DNA from: Moringa oleifera
Lineage: Eukaryota; Streptophyta; Magnoliopsida; Brassicales; Moringaceae
NCBI GenBank assembly: GCA_021397835.1
Contig: JAJFZO010000896.1
Span: 4,256,501-4,320,500, forward strand
Length of the DNA: 64,000 nt
Direction of reading: 5' to 3'
The notes beneath the pieces were generated by a model. The model worked only from the letters and a program-made list of their open reading frames with translations, was not told where the DNA came from and made no database searches. Below are positions 1 to 11,885 of this stretch, in pieces; within the stretch, counting starts at the first letter, position 1; the number at the start of each line of letters is the position of its first letter. Made by a program: the position numbers and the translations under genes.

Positions 1-438
1 ATCGATGTTAGAAGACGTTGGCACCGTACTAGGGGCACCCAAGGATTGCCTTGTTATTACTATGAGGTGGTTGCTGATGTTGATAGACGCCAATGCTAGA
101 CACTAGGGCAGCCTAATCATGGCCTAATGATAGTTACAGGTGTTAGGAAAGCCTTCGATTGCTATTGAGCTGTCACTGACATTGGTACACATCTGTGTTA
201 GGTTGCTCTAACAATTGCTCAATAGCAGTCACTGATGCAAAAAAACCTAGGGGCAAGCACTAAAGCAACCCAACGATGGCCCAACAGTAGCAGTTGGCAT
301 AGCGCGAGCCCAATGACTACTGCTGAGAAGTCACTTGTGTTAGCAGATGCTCGCGCTAGCTTTGAAGGAACCCAACAACTGCCTAACTACTTTTGCAGTG
401 TAATTACTGGTGTGGGTTAATATGAGTGCCAGCACCGT
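1..438. repeat. Satellite A block 1
   Basis: Degenerate tandem satellite, about one unit, cut by the window start. Its subunits contain near-copies of GGTAGACGC, GCCAGCACTAGGGGA and GGGCAGTTGCTGG, the same order of motifs seen in the much longer A arrays downstream. The block stops inside a unit near AGCACC at about 436, and a GC-rich minisatellite follows with no terminal motif of any transposon visible at the join. The short frame at 235-420 lies within the repeat and is not considered a gene. Confidence 0.8.
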
Positions 439-744
439 GGCAGCCTTAATGACAAACCATGAAGGTCGCCAGGGCTACCTTTGAGGGCAGCAAGGTGGCA
501 GCCTTAGTGATAGACCATGGAGGTTGCCATGGTTGCCTTCGACCGCAACATGGTGGTAGCCTTGGTGAGTGCCCATGGTGGTCACCATGTCTGCCTTCGA
601 AGGCACCAAGGTGGCAGCCTTGGTGACTACCCATGGTGGTCGCCATGGCTACTTTCGAGGGCAGCAAGGTGGTAGCCTTGCTAACTGCCAATCGCAGTCG
701 CCATGGCTGCCTTCGAGGGCTGCAGTCATCTGTGAGCCTTTGAG
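439..744. repeat. 58 bp GC-rich minisatellite, copy 1
   Basis: About five tandem units in exact 58 bp register: unit starts at 455, 513, 571, 629 and 687, each near NCCATGGTGGTCGCCATGG, followed by CTTCGAGGGCA and GGTGGCAGCCTTGGTGA. Because 58 is not a multiple of three, the open frames here (plus and minus, about 446-838) change frame at each unit and cannot encode a repeat protein. A second, diverged copy lies at about 2810-3050. Probably part of the internal or subterminal region of the CACTA-like element that ends at 3941. Confidence 0.8.
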
Positions 745-1130
745 AGCCAATGAACGTAGCCATAAGTGGCTCCATATGGTAACCATGGATGCCTTCTCTT
801 GTGAGCCTTTAGGAGCTGACGCAGGCAACCACTTTTGAGCCTTCGGAAGCTGATGAAGACAGCCACAAGTGGTTGCATGTGGCAGTCATGCATGCATGCT
901 TTCACCTGCGAGCTGGCTAAGGCAACCGCGGGTGGCTACAGCGAGCTGCGAGCCTTGACGAGCTGACAAAGCAAGCAGCGATGAGTGAATGCAGCTGCGA
1001 GCCTTCTGAAGTTAATGAAGGTAGCAACAAAAGGCTACATGCAGCACCATGCATGCCTTTGCTCGCGAGCTGACGAAGGCAGCCATGGATAGTTGTGATC
1101 AGCTTTAAGCCATCAGGAGCTGATGTGGAA
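732..1130. repeat. 69 bp GC-rich minisatellite, copy 1
   Basis: Degenerate tandem units that begin near GTGAGCCTTTGGGAGC and contain GCCACAAGTGGCTGCATG and ATGCATGCCTTC. The first two starts, 732 and 801, are 69 bp apart. Units are more diverged after about 840 but the same motifs recur to about 1120. It follows the 58 bp array directly and is repeated in the same order at about 3040-3600. No coding potential is apparent. Confidence 0.7.
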
Positions 1131-1660
1131 GTTCAATCCTCTTAAATAAGACAATAAATAAATATTAACAAAAAATATAAAGATAATGATAAAAAGTACT
1201 AAAAATATTAATTGTAAATACTTATGTGATATTGTCTACATAAATTTGCTATCTGTCTGAAGTCCACATACTTTGTGAGCTAGAAATCCTATTAGGAGCA
1301 AAGCTAGAAAACACTAAAACATGTCCTTTCGAGATACTCACCTCTTCCTCTAGAGTCATCTCGTCTCCCTCCACCTCTCATCTAATAATGTTAACGAAAT
1401 TTATAAGCTTAAATTAGTTTGATATATTTGTAAAAAATTTGATAGAATCTACCCTGAAAATCGAACTAAAAGCCCCTAAAATACATGATGAAAAGACAAT
1501 ATAACAAATAACCAATTCAACATATGATTCTCAAAATAGATTATATAAGCCAACAGATTAAATAATTCAAACAAAAAATTTTAAAAAATAAAGAAACTAA
1601 TCATTTTCAAGGTCTTCCTCTTTTACTTCATTGTCCTCTTTCTCCACAGAATAACTTTCA
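1131..1660. other. AT-rich core of the GC-rich island, proximal part
   Basis: Abrupt change from GC-rich minisatellite to AT-rich sequence at about 1130. There is a pyrimidine-rich patch at about 1340-1385 and another at about 1610-1655. No frame longer than about 60 codons and no recognisable transposase domain. Likely non-coding interior of a non-autonomous or decayed DNA transposon, inferred from its position between two minisatellite copies upstream of a CACTA-type end. Confidence 0.4.
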
Positions 1661-2300
1661 AAATCTGGCTCATATAACAGATAAGCAAATTAATTTTCAT
1701 AAAAATTTAATTAAATTATTTATCTCATGAAATTACAATCTAATTAAACTATTATCTATATAATCTAACACAAATTAATTTTATTAACAAATAAAATTAA
1801 AAACTATAAAATTTAATTGACATTTAACTAATTTAAATTTCATAAAAACCTATTAAATTATTTATCTCAAATTATAATCTAATTAAACAATTAACTCTTT
1901 AACATAAAACAAACTAAATTTAATTAACCTATAAAATTAACAATTAAAAATTTTAATTGATACCTAACTAATTTAAATTTCATAAAAATCTAATTAAATT
2001 GTTATCTTAAATTACAAACTAATTAAATTATTTTCTAACTAATCAAACATAAACTAAATTCATTAACAAGTCAAATTAATAAATACAAAATTTAATTAAC
2101 ATCTAATTAATTTAAATTTTACAAAAATTTAATTAAAATATTTATCTCAAATTACAACTAAATTAAACCATTACCCAACTAATATAACATAAATTAAATT
2201 TATTGAAAAATAAAAATAACTACAAAATTTGTTTAATATCTAAATAATTTCTATAATTACCAAATCTAATCATAATATTTGTATATAAGATTTTTCAACT
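1661..2300. repeat. AT-rich tandem repeat, about 140 bp unit
   Basis: Four imperfect copies of a unit with the pattern AATTTCATAAAAATCTAATT, then TTATCTCAAATTACAA, then CTAATTAAA. The CATAAAA (or ACAAAA) motif falls at about 1698, 1841, 1981 and 2120, giving a spacing of 139-143 bp. The sequence is almost pure A/T and has no coding frame. Similar AT-rich tandem repeats occur inside large plant DNA transposons, so it may belong to the same element as the flanking minisatellites. Confidence 0.75.
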
Positions 2301-2532
2301 ATGAATATTATCAATAAAAATTTCTATAATTGCCTATACAAATTATCAAGCAAAGAGGGGAACCTCATATAGAAAAAGAAAAGATGGCCTTTGACGGTGG
2401 AGAAAATGGACTACAAAACGAAAGAGACCAAGAAGCTGGCCAAAGAGAAAGAGAGCTGTAAAGAGAGAGAGATGCAGAGACAGCAAAAGAAATGGGGGAA
2501 ACAAATGCGGCGCTCACGCGAAATGAAAAAAA
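2301..2532 (-). other. Putative transcribed leader of a decayed transposon gene
   Basis: Read on the minus strand, this stretch lies downstream of the TATA/telobox pair at 2533-2550. It begins with a pyrimidine-rich tract, including CTCTCTCTCTTT at about 2460-2480, as plant 5' leaders often do. It then runs into AT-rich repeats without a meaningful open frame. A 64-codon frame on the plus strand (2391-2585) is rich in Lys and Glu only because the purine-rich strand is being read, and I reject it as a gene. Function is inferred from composition and order only. Confidence 0.25.
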
Positions 2533-2550
2533 TTAGGGTTTATATTTATA
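2533..2550 (-). promoter_or_regulatory. Putative minus-strand TATA box and telobox
   Basis: Read on the minus strand, TATAAATA (2543-2550) is followed at once by AAACCCTAA (2533-2541). TATA boxes, the AAACCCTAA telobox and a CT-rich leader downstream are common parts of plant Pol II promoters. Here no intact gene follows, so this may be a relic promoter of the transposon or chance in AT-rich sequence. Confidence 0.35.
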
Positions 2551-2639
2551 AGGACCTAGCGACAGCCACTTATTACCATCGTTAAAAGTAAAATCTAGCG
2601 ACCGACTACTGGATATGCAATGAAAGCACCTTACCACTC

Positions 2640-2810
2640 TTTCAAGCAGCCAAAGACATGCTTTCACATGTAAACTTCCATGGCTGCCATCAGAGGCAGC
2701 CAAAGGCATGCCTTCACTGTAAGGATCCATGGCCGCCTTCAAAGATAACCAAAGGCACGCTTTTGCATGCAAGTGTCCATGGCAGCTTTTAGAGGCAGTT
2801 ACGTGGCAGC
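2640..2810. repeat. 50 bp GC-rich minisatellite
   Basis: Three or more units marked by CCATGGCNGCC at 2678, 2727 and 2777, so 49-50 bp apart, each also carrying AGCCAAAGGCATGCCTTC. It leads directly into the second copy of the 58 bp array. It shares short motifs (CCATGG, GGCAGCC, ATGCCTTC) with the 58 and 69 bp families, which suggests all three arose from one ancestral short repeat. Confidence 0.65.
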
Positions 2811-3606
2811 CTTGGAGATGACCCATGGTGCTTGCCATTCCTGCCTTCGAAGGTGGAGAGTTAGTAGCCTTGGTGAGTCCCCATGGTCGTCACCATGTCT
2901 GCCTTCGAAGGCACCAAGGTGGCATCCTTGATGACTGCCCATGGTGGTCGCCATGGCTACTTTCGAGGGCAGTAAGGTGGTAGCCTTGCTAACTGCCAAT
3001 AGCGGTCGCCACGGCTGCCTTCGAGGGCTGTAATCATCTGTGAGCCTTTGAAAGCCAACAAACATAGCCACAAGTGGCTACATACGATAATCATGCATGC
3101 CTTCTCTTGCGAGCCTTTGGAAGCTAAAGCAGGCGGCCACCTTCGAGCCTTTGGGAGCTAATGAAGACAACCACAACTGGCTGCATGTGGCACCCATGCA
3201 TGCATGCTTTCACTTGCGAGTTGGCTAAGGCAGCCGCGGGTGGCTATGGCCACCTGCGAGCCTTCACGAGATGACGAAGCAGGCAGTGATAAGTGGATGC
3301 AGCTACGAGCCTTCTGAAGCTGACTAAGTCTGCAACAAAAGGCTGCATGCAGCACCATGCATGCCTTCGCTCGCAAGCTGACGAAGGCAGCCATGGATGG
3401 TTGTGACCACCTTTAAGCCTTCAGGAGCTGATAAAGATAACAACAAGTGGCTGCATGCGGGACCCATGTATGCCTTCGCTCGCGAGTGCACACACAAGTG
3501 GCCGCAGCCACCTTTGGTTAACTTAGCATACGAAGGCATGCATGGTGCATTGCAGAAGCCATGTACCTTTGCCTGCCTTTGCATGCAAAGCCATGTTTAT
3601 GCATGA
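2811..3606. repeat. 58 bp and 69 bp minisatellites, copy 2
   Basis: Diverged direct repeat of about 520-1130: the same succession of 58 bp units (CACCATGTCTGCCTTCGAAG at about 2892, as at about 582), then 69 bp units with GCGAGCCTTTGG and ATGCATGC. The match of about 570 bp runs at an offset of about 2.3 kb with point changes, mostly transitions, and few indels. This copy continues further than copy 1, to about 3606, with extra 69 bp-type units. Short frames on both strands here are repeat shadows. Confidence 0.8.
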
Positions 3607-3941
3607 GGTTACCACAGCGACCGCCTATGGGCAGTTACTAAATCTGCCTTGGCTAGCTAGCGACTGAGTCTCGATGGTCGCTAGTCCTCTGATTAGAGAT
3701 TGATACAAATTTTGTTACTAATCGATCGTTAAATTGATTAATAATTAATTAAAATTAATTAAAATTATTTAAGCAATGAAATTGATGTCTATCGCTAATG
3801 TATATCGGTAGTATGTCATTAGTTCATCATTATATTAAAATTTTTATTCTATAATAATTATGTCACTATGTTGTTGTTATCTAGCGACATATGTAATCAG
3901 TCACTATGTTTTCTCACTATTTTTAGATTTTTTTTTTAGTG
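3607..3941 (-). mobile_element. CACTA (En/Spm)-like transposon terminus
   Basis: The non-satellite island ends exactly in TAGTG at 3937-3941, and satellite A resumes at the next base. Read on the minus strand the element begins CACTA followed by an A-rich run, the hallmark of plant CACTA elements. The subterminal 335 bp carries recurrent AGCGAC/GTCGCTA motifs at about 3617, 3659, 3677 and 3888, comparable to the short transposase-binding repeats near CACTA ends. CACTA elements create a 3 bp target duplication. The opposite terminus is not visible where satellite A breaks off at about 438, so the element appears truncated or rearranged on that side. No transposase is present. Confidence 0.5.
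3657..3684. repeat. Perfect 8 bp inverted repeat CTAGCGAC/GTCGCTAG
   Basis: CTAGCGAC at 3657-3664 and its exact reverse complement at 3677-3684 are separated by 12 bp. The core AGCGAC recurs elsewhere in the terminal region, so this is best read as a pair of subterminal transposon motifs in opposite orientation, not a terminator. Confidence 0.6.
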
Positions 3942-6900
3942 AGGTAGATGTGTCAGCAAGCACTAGAGCAACCCAACGATGACCTAATAGTAGTAGCGGG
4001 TATCGAAGAGAGCTTAACGATTGTTGCTGGGTAGCTACTCGTGCTTGTAGACATTACTATCACCTTTGGAAAAACCTAACAACTTCCCAACGTCTTTTGC
4101 GAGGCAGTTGCTAGTGTTGGCAAACGTGAGCGCTAGCACTAACAGAACCTAGGTACTACTCAACTATTGTTGCGGCCAGTTGGTGGGGTTGGTAGATGTT
4201 AGTTATAGGTGTTGGTAAACTGCAATGCCAACACTAGAGGAACCCAAGGACTATCCAGTAACAACCCAATGACAGTCGCTGGCATTAGGAAAGCCCATTG
4301 ACTATTGCTCGGCAATCGCTGATGCTAGTGGATGCTGATAGATGCTAGCTTTAGAATAAGGGGAGCTCAGCGATGACCGAGCGATAATCACTGAAGATGC
4401 CAAACATCTACATTAGGTTGCCCCAATGATGGCCAACGACAATTACTGGTATAGGTAGATGCAAGGGTAAGCACTAGAAAAGCCTAATGGCGGCCTTACA
4501 GTAGTTCTTGGTGTTGGGAAAGCCTGACAATAGCTGCAAGGAAATCGTTGGTGCTGGTAAACACTCGTGCTTGCTTTGGGGTTCCCAATGACTGCCCAAC
4601 TACTGTTGCAGGGCAATTGTTAGTGTTGGCAGTTGTAAGTGCTAGCGCTGAGAGAGATGAGTGGGAGAGCCTTAGAGAAGCCTAACGATGGCCTAGTAAT
4701 ATTGGTTGGCATCGAAAGACCCTACTAATGCTACTGGGTGGTCGCTTGTGCTGGCAAACATTAGTACTAGGTTCCCTCAATGATGGCTAAGCAGTCATCG
4801 TTGGAGTAGGCAAACATGACGACAAGCACCAAAAGAGCCTAACAACGGCCTAGTAGTTGTCATGGCTATTAGGAAAGCCTAATGACTGCTACAGGGAGCT
4901 TGCTGGTGTTAGAAACTGCTAGTGCTAGCTTTGATGGAGCCCAATGACTGCGCAACTATGGGTGTGGGGTAGTTGATAATGTTGTTAAATGCTATCGCTA
5001 AGACTAGGGAACCCAAGGACTGCCTAGCTATTGCTACGAGGCAATTATGGGTGTCAATAAGTGCTAGATGTAGCATCGGGGACATGATAATCATAGGTGC
5101 TAGCAGCTAGGCAGTCATTGGAATTGGTAGCAGCACTAGAGGAGTTCAATGATGACCTAGTGATAGTCATTGGTGTTGGCAAACAACTATGCTTGGTTCC
5201 CCCAACGATGGCCTAGAGATAATCTCTAGTGCATGTAAACACAAGGGGAAGCACTAAAGAAGCCCAATGATGACCTAGTAGCAGTAATTGGTGCTCTAAA
5301 AGCCCAACTACTGTTATAGGGCAATTGTTGGAGCTTGCAAACACTAGTGCTAGCTTTGGAGGAACCCAACGATTGCCTAATTGTTACTATAGAGTGGTTG
5401 TTCGTGTTGGTAGATGCTGGTGCTAGCATTAAAGGAACCTAAAAATTGCTCAATTATTGCCACGTAGTAGTTCTTAGTGTCAATAGACATTAGTACTAGC
5501 ACCACGAAAACCCAACGATGACCCCATGATAGTTGCGAGTGTTGGTAGAGTATAATGATTGTTGCAGGCTATCGTTGGCCCTAGTAGAGGCTAGTGCCAT
5601 CTCTATAAGAGCTCAATGATGACGGAGTGGTAGTAGCTTACATTGTCAAACATTTGCGATGGGTTCCCCCAACGATAGCCCAACTACTATCATTAGTGGA
5701 GGTAGGCGCAAAGGCAAGCATACAAGGAGCCCAATAACGGCCTTGCAATAGTAATTAACACTAGGAGACTCCAACAACTGCTGCGAGGAAGTCATTAATG
5801 CTGGCACATGAGGAGAACCCAACGACTATCTTGCAACTAATGCAAGCCAATTGCTGGTATTGGTAGATGCTAGTTCCAGCCCTGAGGGAGCCCAAGGATG
5901 GCCCTACAACAGTCATTAGCATTATGAGAGCCCAACAATTACTGTTGGGAAATTGGTCATGCTGTTTGATGCCAGTGCAGCACTATGGGAGCTTATAACT
6001 GACATAGAGGTAGTTGCTAGCACTGGTAAACAATTCCATAAGGTTCCCTCTAAAGATGTCCCAGCAGAAGTCGCTATCGCCAGTAAATGCAAAGGAAGGC
6101 ACTACAGGAACCCAATGATGACCTAATAGTGGTTGTTGATGTTGGGATAGCCCAATGACTATTGCATGAAAGTCGTCGATGTTGGTAAATGCTAGCACCA
6201 GCATTTAAGAATCCTAATGACTGCCCAGCTACTGTTACAAAACAGTTACTAGTATTGGCAAACGTCAGCACTAGGGCTAGGGCATCCTAGGCATTGCTCA
6301 ACTATTGCTACAAGGTGGTTATTGGTGTCGATAGACACTAGTGCTAACACCAAAGAAGCCTAATGATCTCTTCATGAAAATTTCCATGACTGTTGCTGTT
6401 TGAGGCTCATGGGAGCATTCGAGGAGCTCAGCAATGACTTAGAGGCAATTGTTGGCGCTGGCAGTCATTTACATTGGGTTTCCCCAATGATGGCCAACCG
6501 ATGGTCACTGGCATAGGTAAACGTAAGGGCAAGCACTTGAGGGCCCAACAATGACCTTGCTGTAGTAGTTGGCACTAGAAGAGCCCACTGATTACTGCAA
6601 GAAAGTCAACGATGACTTAATGACAATCATTAACGCTAGCAAACATCTGTGCTAGGTTTCCTTAGCAATGGCCTAGCGAACGTTGCTAGCACACACAAAC
6701 ATGATAACAAGAGCTAGAGGTGCCCAAGGATGATTTAGTAGTAGTTTTTAGCACTAAGAGAGCCCAACTAGTATTACGAAAAGGTCACTCATGCTGGCAG
6801 ATGCTAAGGCTAGCTTTGGAGGAACTAACGACTGCCTAGCTACTGATGTTGGGTAATTGCTACTAGTGGCACATGCTAGCGCCAGGACTACGAAAACCTA

Positions 6901-7308
6901 GGGACTATCTAGCTATTTCTGTGAGGTACTTAGAAGTGTCAATGGATGCTAGTACTAGCACTGTAAGGGCCCATATACATCCCTATGACAGTCGTTGTCA
7001 TTGGGGGAGCCCAACAACTCTTATTGGGCAATCATTGGCACGGTTTAAGGTGAGTGCCAGCACTAAGGGAGCTCAGCAATGACTTAGTGATAGTCATAGG
7101 TACTAGTAGACATTTGCATTAGGTTCCTGCAACAATGGGCTAATGGTAGTAACTCACATAGGTATATGCAAGGGCAAGCACTTGAGGAGCCTAATAATGG
7201 CCAAGCGGCACTAGTTGGCACTAGGAGAGCCAAACAAAAATCACTGTGTGGAAATCGCAGGTCTTAGCTAATGCTAAGATGAGGTTTAGGGGAACCCAAT
7301 AACTGCAT
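3942..7308. repeat. Satellite A block 2
   Basis: About seven units of satellite A, head to tail, in the same orientation as all other A blocks. Unit landmarks in order are GGCAAGCACTAGAGGAGCCC, then GTAGTTGGCATTGGGAGAGC, then CAGCTTTGGGGGAACCC, then two GGTAGACGC subunits, then GGAGCTCAGCGATGACC, then GGTTCCCCCAGCGATGGCC. Individual units lose or gain whole subunits, so unit length varies. CG positions of the consensus appear as CG, TG or CA in different units. The block gives way to satellite B at about 7308 with nothing between. Confidence 0.85.
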
Positions 7309-10300
7309 AGCTATGAGTACGACTGCCTTGGTATGCTTACTGGAAAGTCCATTGAGGGACAACGATAAGGGTCTGGCCCACGTGGGATGCCCATGGCTAG
7401 GCTAATATGCTTATTATCATCGCACACTAGGCCTTCCACCCTCATGGTGTCTACTGTGGGCACCATGACCATGGCTTGTGCATTGTTATTCCCTTAACAC
7501 ACTAGTTAGACAATCTCTTGAGGGTCATAGATGAGGGTTAGCCCAATGTGGGGTGCCCATGGCATGGCTGGCATGCCTGTTGCGATCGCATGTTGGGCCT
7601 TTGACCCATGCCATGCCTGTCAAGGGTTGTAGCTACTTGCCTTCCGTGCGACACGGCTATCTTGGCACATTAGCTCGGTAGTCTATCTAGGGATAGAGAT
7701 GAGGGTTTGACTTAAGTGGGGTGCCCATGGCCTGGCAAGTGCTCCACCTAAGGTCGCATGTTGGGCCATTTGCCCATGTCATAACAGTTAGGGGTAGTTG
7801 TGGCTTGCCTCTCATGCCCATGATCCATGTGACATGGCTCCCTTGGCACGCTCACTAGGTAGTCTATTGAGGGACAAAGATAAGGGACTTCTTCGCATGG
7901 GGTTCCCATACCATAGTTGGTGCCCTTACTATAGTCGCACATGATGCATTTTACCCATGCCGTGTCTGTCAGGGGCACTCGTGGCTTGCTTATCATGCTC
8001 AAGGTCTGTGCGATGTGGTTCCCTTAGCATGCTCGTTAGGAAGACTATTAAGGGACGACAATGATGGGCTCACTCACTTGGCCCCCATGGCCTGGCTGGT
8101 GCACCTGCTGCTACCGCACACTAGGCTTACTGCCATGCCATTCCTGCTAGGGACTTGCTTCCCATGCCGATGGTCCGTGCCACGTGGCATTGTTGGCACC
8201 CTTACAAGGAAGTCTATCAAAGGATTGTAATAAGGGTTTTGCTCGCGTGGGGTGCCCATGGCCTAGCATGACTACTGAAGTCAAATGCTAGGCCTTCCGC
8301 CCATGTCATGCCTATTAGGGCAGCCATGACTTGTGTCTTCTACCCATGGTCTGTGTGATTCAATTCTTTTGGTATGCTCACTAGTAAGTCTATTGAGGGA
8401 TAACATCGATAATCTCGCTCATGTGGCATGCCCATGGCCTGGCTAGTGTAGCTGTTATGCCGCACGTTGGGCTTTCTACCCATGCTATGCTTGCTGAAGG
8501 CTACCGTAACTTATCTCCCGTGCCCATGAATCATGCAATGTAGCTCTGTTGGCATGCTTGTTAGGAGCCCTATCGAAGGATGGCATCGCAAGTTTGACTC
8601 GCTCGGAGCTACCATGGCCCAGCAAGCATGCCTTCTACGACAGCACACTAGGCTTTCTACCCATGTCGTGCGTGCTGGAGGTAACCATGGCTTGCCTCCC
8701 GTGCCCATGGTTTGTGCATAATGGCAGCCTGGGCATAATTTTTGGGTAGTCAATCGAGGGGCAAAGATGAGGATCGACCTCACGTGGAATGCCAATGGCC
8801 TGCCTAGTGCACCTCTTCGTGGGTAATGTGGCTTGCCTTCAATGCCCACAATTTGTGGGATGCAATTTCCTTGACTTGCTTACTAAGTAATCTATCAAGG
8901 GATAATAATGAATGTCTCACTTGAATTGGCGACCAAGGCCAAGCTGCTGCACTTATGCTGGCAGCACAGTAGGCCTTTCGCCCACGTAATGCCTGCTAGT
9001 GGCAACTATGGCTTACCTCTCGTGCCCACCGTCCATAAGATGTGGCTCCCTTGGTACACTCACTTGGCAGTCTATCGAGGGGCAAGCATAAGGGTTTGTT
9101 TCACCTAGGGCACCCATGGCATAGTAGACGCACCTATTATGGCCATAGGCAAGGCATTTCACCCACACCATGGCCACTAGAGGCAGTAGTGGGTTGCCTT
9201 ATGTGCCATGGTCCATACGACTTGACTACCTTGTCACACTTACTACGCAATCTATCGAGGGAGGCGTGCCTTGTGCGGTCACACTTTGGGCTTTTTACCC
9301 ATGTCATGCCTACTGAGGGTAGTCGTGGCTTACCTTTAGTGCCTATAATCTGTCCGATGTGACTCTTTTGTCATGCTCACTATGCAGTGTATCGAGGAAC
9401 AATGACTAGGGTCTAGCTCGAGTGAGGCACCCAAGGTGTGGCTAGCGTGCCTCATGTAGTCTCATGCTAGGCCTTCACTCCATGTCGTGCTCTTTAGAGA
9501 CAACCGTGGCTTGCCCCTCGTGCCTGTGGTATGCGCGATATGGCTCCCTTGGCAGGCTTGATGGGTAGTCCATCGTGGGATAGTGACGGAGGTCTTGCTC
9601 GCTTGGGGCACCCATGGCCTAGTTGGCGTGCCTACTGCGATTGTAGATAGGGCCTTCCACCATTATCGATCCTAATAGGACCAATCGTGGCTTGCCCTTG
9701 ATACCCATAGTCTATGCGATGTGGCCCGCTTGGCACGTTCGCTGGATAGCCTATTGAGGGATAGCAACGAGGGTCTAACGTGCATGAGGTACGCATGGAT
9801 TACCTAGTGTTCCTATTGTGGTGGCACACTGGGCCTTTTGCCCAGGCCGTGCCTGCTAGCCATGGCTTACCTCCTAGGCCCATAGTCCGTGTGACGTGGC
9901 TTCCTTGGCATGCTCGTTGGGTAGACTATCATGGGGCAGCAACAAGGATTGGCTAGCATAGAATGCCTTTGGGTTAGTTGGCATGCTCATGTGGTTTCAT
10001 ACTAGGCCTTCCACCTATAACTTATGTACTAGTGGCAACCGTGGCTTACCTCTGAAGCCTATGGTCTGTGCGATGGGAGTCCATTGGCATGTTCACTTGC
10101 CAGTATAGCGAAGGCGAGGGTCGAGAACTCAATGAGCACTAGTGTCCTGGTCAATGCACTTATAACGATCACAAAATGGCATTTTCGCCCATGCTGTGCC
10201 TGCAGAGGACAGCCGTGACTTGCCTTACCCATGGTCTGTGCGACACGGCTCTTTTGGCATGCCTATTGACAGTCTGTCGAGAAACAATGATGAGGGTCTT

Positions 10301-11885
10301 GCTCGCATCGAGCATGCATGAATTGGCTAGCGCCCCTTCTGTGGCGACATGCTGGGCCTTCCGCCCAAGGCATGCCTATTGGGGGCAAACATTACTTGCC
10401 TCTCATTGCCATGGTTCATGCGATACGATTCCATTTGTATGCTCACTGGGTAGTCTATCGAGGTACAGTGACAATTGTTTCACTCACGAGGGCCCCAATA
10501 GCCTGACTGGTGGTTATTGTAGCGAAGCGCTTGGCCATCTGCCCATGTAGTTCCCATTGCAGGCAGCCTTTGCTTGCTTCTTGAGCCAATGGTTTGTGTC
10601 ACATGACTACCTTAGCGTATTGGTTGGACAGTTTATCGGGGGATAGCATTAAGATCAAGCTTGCGTAAGGCTCAGTTGGCCTCGTTGGCGCGCCCGCGCG
10701 GTAACACAATGGGCCTTTCACCTATAGCATGCCTACTGTAGGCAGCTGTGGCTTACCTCCCATGGCCAAGATCCGTGTGATGCGACTCCATTGGCACACT
10801 CACTGGGCAGTCTATCGAGGGAAAATGATAAAGGTTTGGCTCACTAAAGCGCGCATGGTTTAGCTGATGGGCTTGCTACAATCACATGCTGGGCCTTCCA
10901 CCTTAGTTGTGCCTCTAAGGGGCAGCTATGACTTGCCTCCCAAGTCCATAGTTTATGTGACGTAGCTTCATTGGCACGCTCATTAAGCAGTCTATCAAGG
11001 GATAGTGATGTTGTTGTGGCACGCGCGAGGCGCCCATGGCCTGGCTAGCGTGCCAACTATGACCTCACTTTGGGCCTATTTCCCATATCGTGCTTACGAG
11101 GGGCTGCCATGGCTTGTCTCTAGTGCCCATGGTCCATGCCACATGGCTACCTTTGCATGCTCAATGGGTAGTCTATCAAGGGACAGTGATGAGTTCTGGC
11201 TTGCGAAAGGTTTCTTTGGCTTGGCTAGGAAGCTTCACGCGACCATACATTGGGCCTTCCACCCATGCCATGCCTTCTGGGGGTAGTTATGGCTTGCCTC
11301 CCGTGCTCATGGTCCATGCAACACAGCTCTTTTGGTAAGCTTGTTGGGCAGTCTATCAAGGTAATGATGATGGTTTGGCACGCATTTGGCACCAGTAGTC
11401 TAAATAGTACGCCTATTATGGTCACATGCTAGGCCTTTTGCCCATGCCATGCGTGATGGTGGTAGCCATGGCTTACTTCTTATGCCTAAGGTCCATGCAA
11501 TGCGGCTTCCTTGGCATGCTTGTTGGCTAGTTTATCAAGGGATCGTAAAGAGTGTCTAGCTCGTCTTAGGTACCCTTGGTCTAGCTGAGGCGCCTGTTGT
11601 GGTCACATGCTAGGCCTTCGACCCATATAATCCTTGCTAGGGGCAGCTATGGCTTGCCTCCCATGCCCATGATCAATGCGATGCAGCTTTCTTGGGATGC
11701 TTGCTGAGCATTTTATTAAGGGATTGTCACTAGGTCTGCCTAACCGATGAGGATTTTGCTTACTTAGGGAGCCCATGGCTGGGCTGGCATGACTGCTACG
11801 GTTCCACATTGGACCTTCGCTGAAGGCATGTTGATAAGTGGAAACTATGGCTTGCCTCCCATTCCCTTGGTCCATGTAACGTGAC
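7309..11885. repeat. Satellite B block 1
   Basis: About 25 tandem units of a 176-181 bp satellite; one unit near 8750-8895 is short at about 141 bp. Consensus landmarks are CTATCGAGGGACAGCGA, then GGGTCTGGCTCGCATGGGG, then CCCATGGCCTGGCTGGC, then GGGCCTTCCGCCCATGCC, then GGCTTGCCTCCCGTGCCC, then GCGGCTCCCTTGGCACGCTC. The unit length is in the range common for plant satellites, but I do not recognise the sequence as a known family. The many short frames here are all in-repeat and shift frame from unit to unit. Confidence 0.85.

Noticed and set aside
446..838. Overlapping 109- and 89-codon frames with a repeated protein pattern
   Set aside because: They are made by the 58 bp minisatellite. Since 58 is not divisible by three, the apparent repeat protein changes frame at each unit, and both strands are open.
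2391..2585. 64-codon Lys/Glu-rich frame
   Set aside because: It is the complement of a CT-rich leader-like tract. The charge bias comes from purine-rich DNA, and no homologue is recognised.
7309..11885. Satellite B as the Arabidopsis-type 180 bp centromeric repeat
   Set aside because: Only the length is similar. The sequence is GC-richer and shares no recognisable motif with that family, so no centromeric function is claimed.
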